From an uncultured Clostridia bacterium (GTDB taxonomy: Bacteria; Bacillota; Clostridia; Christensenellales; Borkfalkiaceae), in assembly GCA_946540675.1 (NCBI GenBank), contig CAMNIW010000040.1, forward strand, positions 1 through 9,263: 9,263 nt of DNA, in the 5' to 3' direction. The notes beneath the pieces were generated by a model. The model was not told the DNA's origin. It did not search any database and saw only the letters and a list, made by a program, of their open reading frames with translations. Below, piece after piece: positions 6,807 to 9,263 of the stretch (positions are counted from its first letter, which is position 1; each line of letters starts with the position of its first letter). The translations under genes were made by a program, and so were the position numbers.

Positions 6807-7313
6807 ATGATAGAGAGCAATATTCCCCCGTTTTTGAAAAACGTTTCGTGCGCGGTCACGGGACACAGGATACTCGGCAAAGATTTCGACAAAGATATCC
6901 TTATCCGCGATCTCGGATACGTAAGGTCAAAGGGGTTTAACGTGTTTCTTTGCGGAATGGCTCTCGGTTTTGACGCGGAGTGTTTCCGCGCGCTCGAAGA
7001 AATGCGGAAAAACGACCCCGAAATAAAGATAGCGGCGGTCGTTCCCTGCGCCGATCAGGAAGAACGCTTCCCCGAAAAGGACGCCGAAGAACACGGGAGA
7101 ATGATCCTTTCCGCGGATTTCGTCGCAAGGGAAACGCGGGATTACTTCCGCGGCTGTATGCTTAAACGAAACGACTTTCTCGTAGATAATTGCTCCGTCT
7201 TGTACGCATACTATCTCGGACGGAAAAAAAGCGGCACTTATTATACGATGAAAAAAGCCGAGCGCGACAAGGTGGAAACTCTTTTCTACGGAATATCCGT
7301 TTCCGCGCGGTAA
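6807..7313 (+). CDS. YpsA-like SLOG family protein (DUF1273)
   Basis: 168-residue cytoplasmic protein with the Rossmann-like SLOG fold, of the YpsA/DUF1273 type. Motifs: CAVTGHR (15-21), the family signature after the first strand; CGMALGFDAECFRAL (49-63), the glycine-rich loop and helix proposed to bind a nucleotide-type ligand; VPCADQEERF (79-88); and RNDFLVDNCSVLYAYY (121-136) followed by GRKKSGTYYTMKKA (138-151). Length is near that of YpsA (about 180). SLOG proteins are thought to bind nucleotide-derived or ADP-ribose-like ligands. YpsA of Bacillus and Staphylococcus has been linked to cell division, but its biochemical activity is not settled, so no enzyme function is assigned. The ATG lies one base after the dipeptidase stop and has no clear ribosome site of its own, so translation probably depends on coupling. 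Residues expected for ligand binding look intact. Confidence 0.85.
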   Translation: MIESNIPPFLKNVSCAVTGHRILGKDFDKDILIRDLGYVRSKGFNVFLCGMALGFDAECFRALEEMRKNDPEIKIAAVVPCADQEERFPEKDAEEHGRMILSADFVARETRDYFRGCMLKRNDFLVDNCSVLYAYYLGRKKSGTYYTMKKAERDKVETLFYGISVSAR

Positions 7314-7328
7314 CGCGCCATTATCGAT

Positions 7329-7895
7329 ATGAACAAAAACGTTTACGTCTTTTTGTGCGGAACGAAGACAAAAGTTTCGCGTCTCGTACAATTTTTCACT
7401 TGTCGGTATTTATCTCATTCCGCGTTGAGTCTCGACGACAAATTCGACAATATGTATACCTTCGGGCGATTTACCTTAAAGGCTTTTCCGTCGGGTTTCA
7501 ACGTCGAAGACATACGCAAGAACATATTGAAAAAACACGAAGACTGCAAGTGTAAAGTCCTTCGGCTCAGCGTTACCGAAGAACAGTTCGACGGAATAAA
7601 AAACGAAATAGAAAAATATAATGCGGAACGGGAAAAATACAAGTACGCCGTCGCGGGCGTGGTCTTATGTTTTTTCCGCATCCCCGCACGGTTCAGATAC
7701 AGGCGTTTTTGCTCGCAGTTCGTCGCGGACGTGCTGACGGACGGAGCGGGAATAAAAATGCCGAGAAAACCTGCGCTTATGCGCCCTAACGACTTTACCG
7801 CGCTTGAAGGAGCCGAAGTCGTCTTTGAAGGAACTATTAAAGGCTTAGCGTTAAAAACGGACGAAAGTCCGAGACAACAGGAGGATACATTATGA
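7329..7895 (+). CDS. Probable permuted papain-fold (YiiX/C92-like) cysteine hydrolase
   Basis: 188-residue protein without signal peptide or clear membrane segment. Its pattern matches the circularly permuted papain-like proteins: a histidine in an early strand (SHSALSLDDKFDNMYTFGR, 29-47; candidate catalytic His30) and a cysteine at the start of a later helix (FCSQFVADVLTDGAGI, 127-142; candidate nucleophile Cys128), followed by MRPNDF (151-156). The order His then Cys is the reverse of classical papain or NlpC/P60 and is the hallmark of the permuted group. Such enzymes cut amide or thioester bonds in peptides, peptidoglycan-like or lipid substrates; the substrate here is unknown. Residues 60-105 are a charged helical insert. 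The start is ATG 7329, 15 nt after the SLOG gene, with no good ribosome site, so expression may be low or coupled. Its stop overlaps the lipoprotein start by 4 nt (ATGA). An enzyme assignment is reasonable; the exact family is less sure. Confidence 0.65.
   Translation: MNKNVYVFLCGTKTKVSRLVQFFTCRYLSHSALSLDDKFDNMYTFGRFTLKAFPSGFNVEDIRKNILKKHEDCKCKVLRLSVTEEQFDGIKNEIEKYNAEREKYKYAVAGVVLCFFRIPARFRYRRFCSQFVADVLTDGAGIKMPRKPALMRPNDFTALEGAEVVFEGTIKGLALKTDESPRQQEDTL
7879..7884 (+). promoter_or_regulatory. Perfect ribosome binding site of the lipoprotein gene
   Basis: AGGAGG, 7 nt before ATG 7892, within the end of the papain-like gene. It is the strongest Shine-Dalgarno on the plus strand of the window and fits high expression of the lipoprotein. 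Confidence 0.85.
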
Positions 7896-9133
7896 AAAGA
7901 TCAGCACTCATTGCGGTAGTTCTTTCGCTGGTAATAGCGATATTCTCGTTTGCGTCCTGCGGACAACAGCAAACCGAGCAGTATGCGACGAAAGACACCG
8001 CCAACTACAAAGCGGTCGAAAACGAAGCTTTTGCGGAGCAACTCACTAAGATCGACCCCGAAAAGGCCGTCGATACTAAAACGGGAGTTTCCGCACACGT
8101 TAAATCGGGCATTCGTCTTACCGTCGACTACAAAGACGCCAAGGCGAACGTAGGCAACGACTCGACCGTAAAACTCATCGTCACCACGACCGATGAAAAC
8201 AGCGACGTCGCCGCGGAAATCGATTCCGTTACCGACGTAAAAATCGATAAGGGAATAATCGACCTTATCGCGATGATGAACGGCGGAACCGCTCCTTTGG
8301 ACGAAAGCGTCGACGTCTCGATGAAAAACAACTTATATCTTAAAGACAACGTTCTTTACGGCGAAGGCAAGACCGTCCGCGGAAACGTAGTCGAACTCAT
8401 CAAAAAACTCGCGGGAAAAGACTTCAAGGCGGAAGACGAAGAAACCGCTTCTCTCGTCACCAACGGAAAATTCTACTATGAACTCTCGATGGAAGACGTT
8501 ATGAAACTCGTAGCGGGTCTTCCCATCCCCGAAGAAATGAAAGGCGGCTTCAACATCGGCGGTGAAGGAGAAATCGACGTTTCTTACGACCCGACCGATC
8601 CCGACGAAGAGCCCGTAGACGAAGACCCGACCGGCGCGGAAGAAGAACCCGAACAAGAATCCGAAAATAAATTCGTGCTCGACGAAGAAACCGTCGCCAA
8701 GTTTATGGAGACCGTTAAAAATCTCTCTCTCAAACTCGAAATGGACGTTTCTTCTACCGTAAGTCTCAGAATTTCCACTACCGAAGAGACCGCGGCAAAG
8801 GCAAAGGCAGCGCTTGCGGCGTCTTTTGCGGATTCCCAGCTTTTCAGCAGTCTTTCCGCTCAGATAGCGGCTATGGATTTTGCCAAACTCGACGGAAGCC
8901 TTGCCGTAAAATTCGACGCGGAAGGCAAACTCACCGCCGTATTCTTCAACCTTGAAATCAAGATCGGCGTACCGATGGGCGCTACCGCGGAAGACAAAGT
9001 TATGATAGGTCTTTCCGTCAACGAAATAGTAAATCTCGCGCCCGTTACCATCAACGCGCCCGCTTCTAAGGACGGCTACACTCAAATAAAGCCCGAAGAG
9101 ACCGAAGAAGAAGTCGTCGTCGACGGAGAATAA
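7892..9133 (+). CDS. Secreted lipoprotein with acidic linker, function unknown
   Basis: 413-residue exported lipoprotein. The signal peptide is MKRS, a hydrophobic core (ALIAVVLSLVIAIFSF) and a lipobox FASC, so Cys23 would be lipidated and retained on the outer face of the membrane. Phe at -3 is less common than Leu, a small deviation. After a short Gln/Thr-rich spacer come two beta-rich parts (about 60-230 and 260-395) with alternating strands such as SGIRLTVDY (72-80) and DGSLAVKFDAEGKLTAVFF (334-352), which recall LolA/LppX-type or DUF6612-like lipoproteins; that similarity is weak. Between them, 232-258 is a low-complexity acidic stretch rich in Asp, Glu and Pro, and the C-terminus is acidic as well (PEETEEEVVVDGE). 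No catalytic motif seen. The ATG has a perfect AGGAGG site and overlaps the preceding stop. Isoleucine codons shift from ATA to ATC compared with neighbours, suggesting strong expression. It may bind a lipid, a peptide or a cation; not determinable here. Confidence 0.8.
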   Translation: MKRSALIAVVLSLVIAIFSFASCGQQQTEQYATKDTANYKAVENEAFAEQLTKIDPEKAVDTKTGVSAHVKSGIRLTVDYKDAKANVGNDSTVKLIVTTTDENSDVAAEIDSVTDVKIDKGIIDLIAMMNGGTAPLDESVDVSMKNNLYLKDNVLYGEGKTVRGNVVELIKKLAGKDFKAEDEETASLVTNGKFYYELSMEDVMKLVAGLPIPEEMKGGFNIGGEGEIDVSYDPTDPDEEPVDEDPTGAEEEPEQESENKFVLDEETVAKFMETVKNLSLKLEMDVSSTVSLRISTTEETAAKAKAALAASFADSQLFSSLSAQIAAMDFAKLDGSLAVKFDAEGKLTAVFFNLEIKIGVPMGATAEDKVMIGLSVNEIVNLAPVTINAPASKDGYTQIKPEETEEEVVVDGE

Positions 9134-9140
9134 TCTGAAA

Positions 9141-9172
9141 ACGGCTTTTCCGTAAAGAAACCGAAAAGCCGT
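9141..9172 (+). other. Hairpin 1 after the lipoprotein gene
   Basis: ACGGCTTTTC (9141-9150) pairs perfectly with GAAAAGCCGT (9163-9172), a 10-bp stem with a 12-nt loop starting 7 nt after the stop codon. No T-run follows on either strand, so it is more likely an mRNA 3'-end stabilising structure than a terminator. Confidence 0.6.
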
Positions 9173-9177
9173 AACTC

Positions 9178-9203
9178 GTCGCTTTTCAACGGTAAATAGC
9201 GAC
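9178..9203 (+). other. Hairpin 2 after the lipoprotein gene (weak)
   Basis: GTCGCT (9178-9183) pairs with AGCGAC (9198-9203) around a 14-nt loop. It is short enough to be chance, but it sits directly between two stronger hairpins. Confidence 0.35.
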
Positions 9204-9219
9204 AACTAAATATTAAACA

Positions 9220-9263
9220 AAGCCCGCTGTGTTTTGAAGACACAGCGGGCTTAACTTTTGTTT
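9220..9263 (+). terminator. Intrinsic terminator of the dipeptidase-lipoprotein run
   Basis: A 13-bp perfect stem (9220-9232 with 9240-9252, core AAGCCCGCTGTGT) with a 7-nt loop is followed by AACTTTTGTTT at the window end. On the other strand the following bases are also T-rich (TGTTTAATATTT), so it could serve a converging gene beyond the window. Confidence 0.85.

Noticed and set aside
5795..6892. Open frame of 365 codons on the minus strand, opposite the dipeptidase
   Set aside because: Same codon-bias artefact; the plus-strand protein has all M20 catalytic motifs.
8580..8670. Repeat-coded region in the lipoprotein (Asp/Glu/Pro-rich)
   Set aside because: Low-complexity acidic linker, not a regular nucleotide repeat or array.
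8333..9205. Open frame of 290 codons on the minus strand, opposite the lipoprotein gene
   Set aside because: Its composition (Phe/Arg/Val-rich) mirrors the acidic, Lys/Glu-rich lipoprotein on the plus strand, and it has no domain or ribosome site support.

Overview
The window looks like ordinary chromosome from a Gram-positive anaerobe of the Clostridia type. The reasons are the AddA (not RecB) style helicase-nuclease, a PepV-like M20 dipeptidase, a YpsA/SLOG protein, a DUF1538 membrane protein next to PII-like genes, strong AGGAGG-type ribosome binding sites and sigma-A-like promoters. GC content is moderate. Isoleucine is written mostly as ATA, and TTA/CTA/TCA codons are rare. That codon style is reminiscent of uncultured gut Clostridia (Christensenellales-like), but this placement is an inference. 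I see no mobile element, CRISPR array, rRNA or tRNA.

Region A (2-3923, + strand) is a compact four-gene run. It holds the 3' part of addA, a two-domain DUF1538 membrane protein that overlaps addA by one base, and two different PII-like regulator genes in tandem, the second starting one base after the first stops. No promoter or terminator separates them. This is the most interesting part: a candidate transporter of unknown substrate paired with two non-classical PII proteins, both lacking the classical T-loop sequence.

Region B (3924-3989) holds a strong GC-rich hairpin usable in both directions between converging genes, with its best U-tract on the minus strand, where it ends gltX. gltX (3990-5429, - strand) is a complete, ordinary glutamyl-tRNA synthetase with its zinc ligands.

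Region C (5430-5539) is AT-rich and carries two divergent sigma-A-like promoters laid almost exactly over each other, so that the -10 of each overlaps the -35 of the other.

Region D (5540-9133, + strand) is a second four-gene run: a PepV-like dipeptidase, a YpsA-like SLOG protein, a probable permuted papain-fold cysteine hydrolase and a secreted lipoprotein. Spacings are 1 nt, 15 nt and a 4-nt overlap. The lipoprotein has the best ribosome binding site in the run and a codon choice shifted from ATA to ATC, which suggests high expression.

Region E (9134-9263) is non-coding and contains three successive hairpins. The last is a 13-bp stem with a T-rich tail, a good intrinsic terminator.
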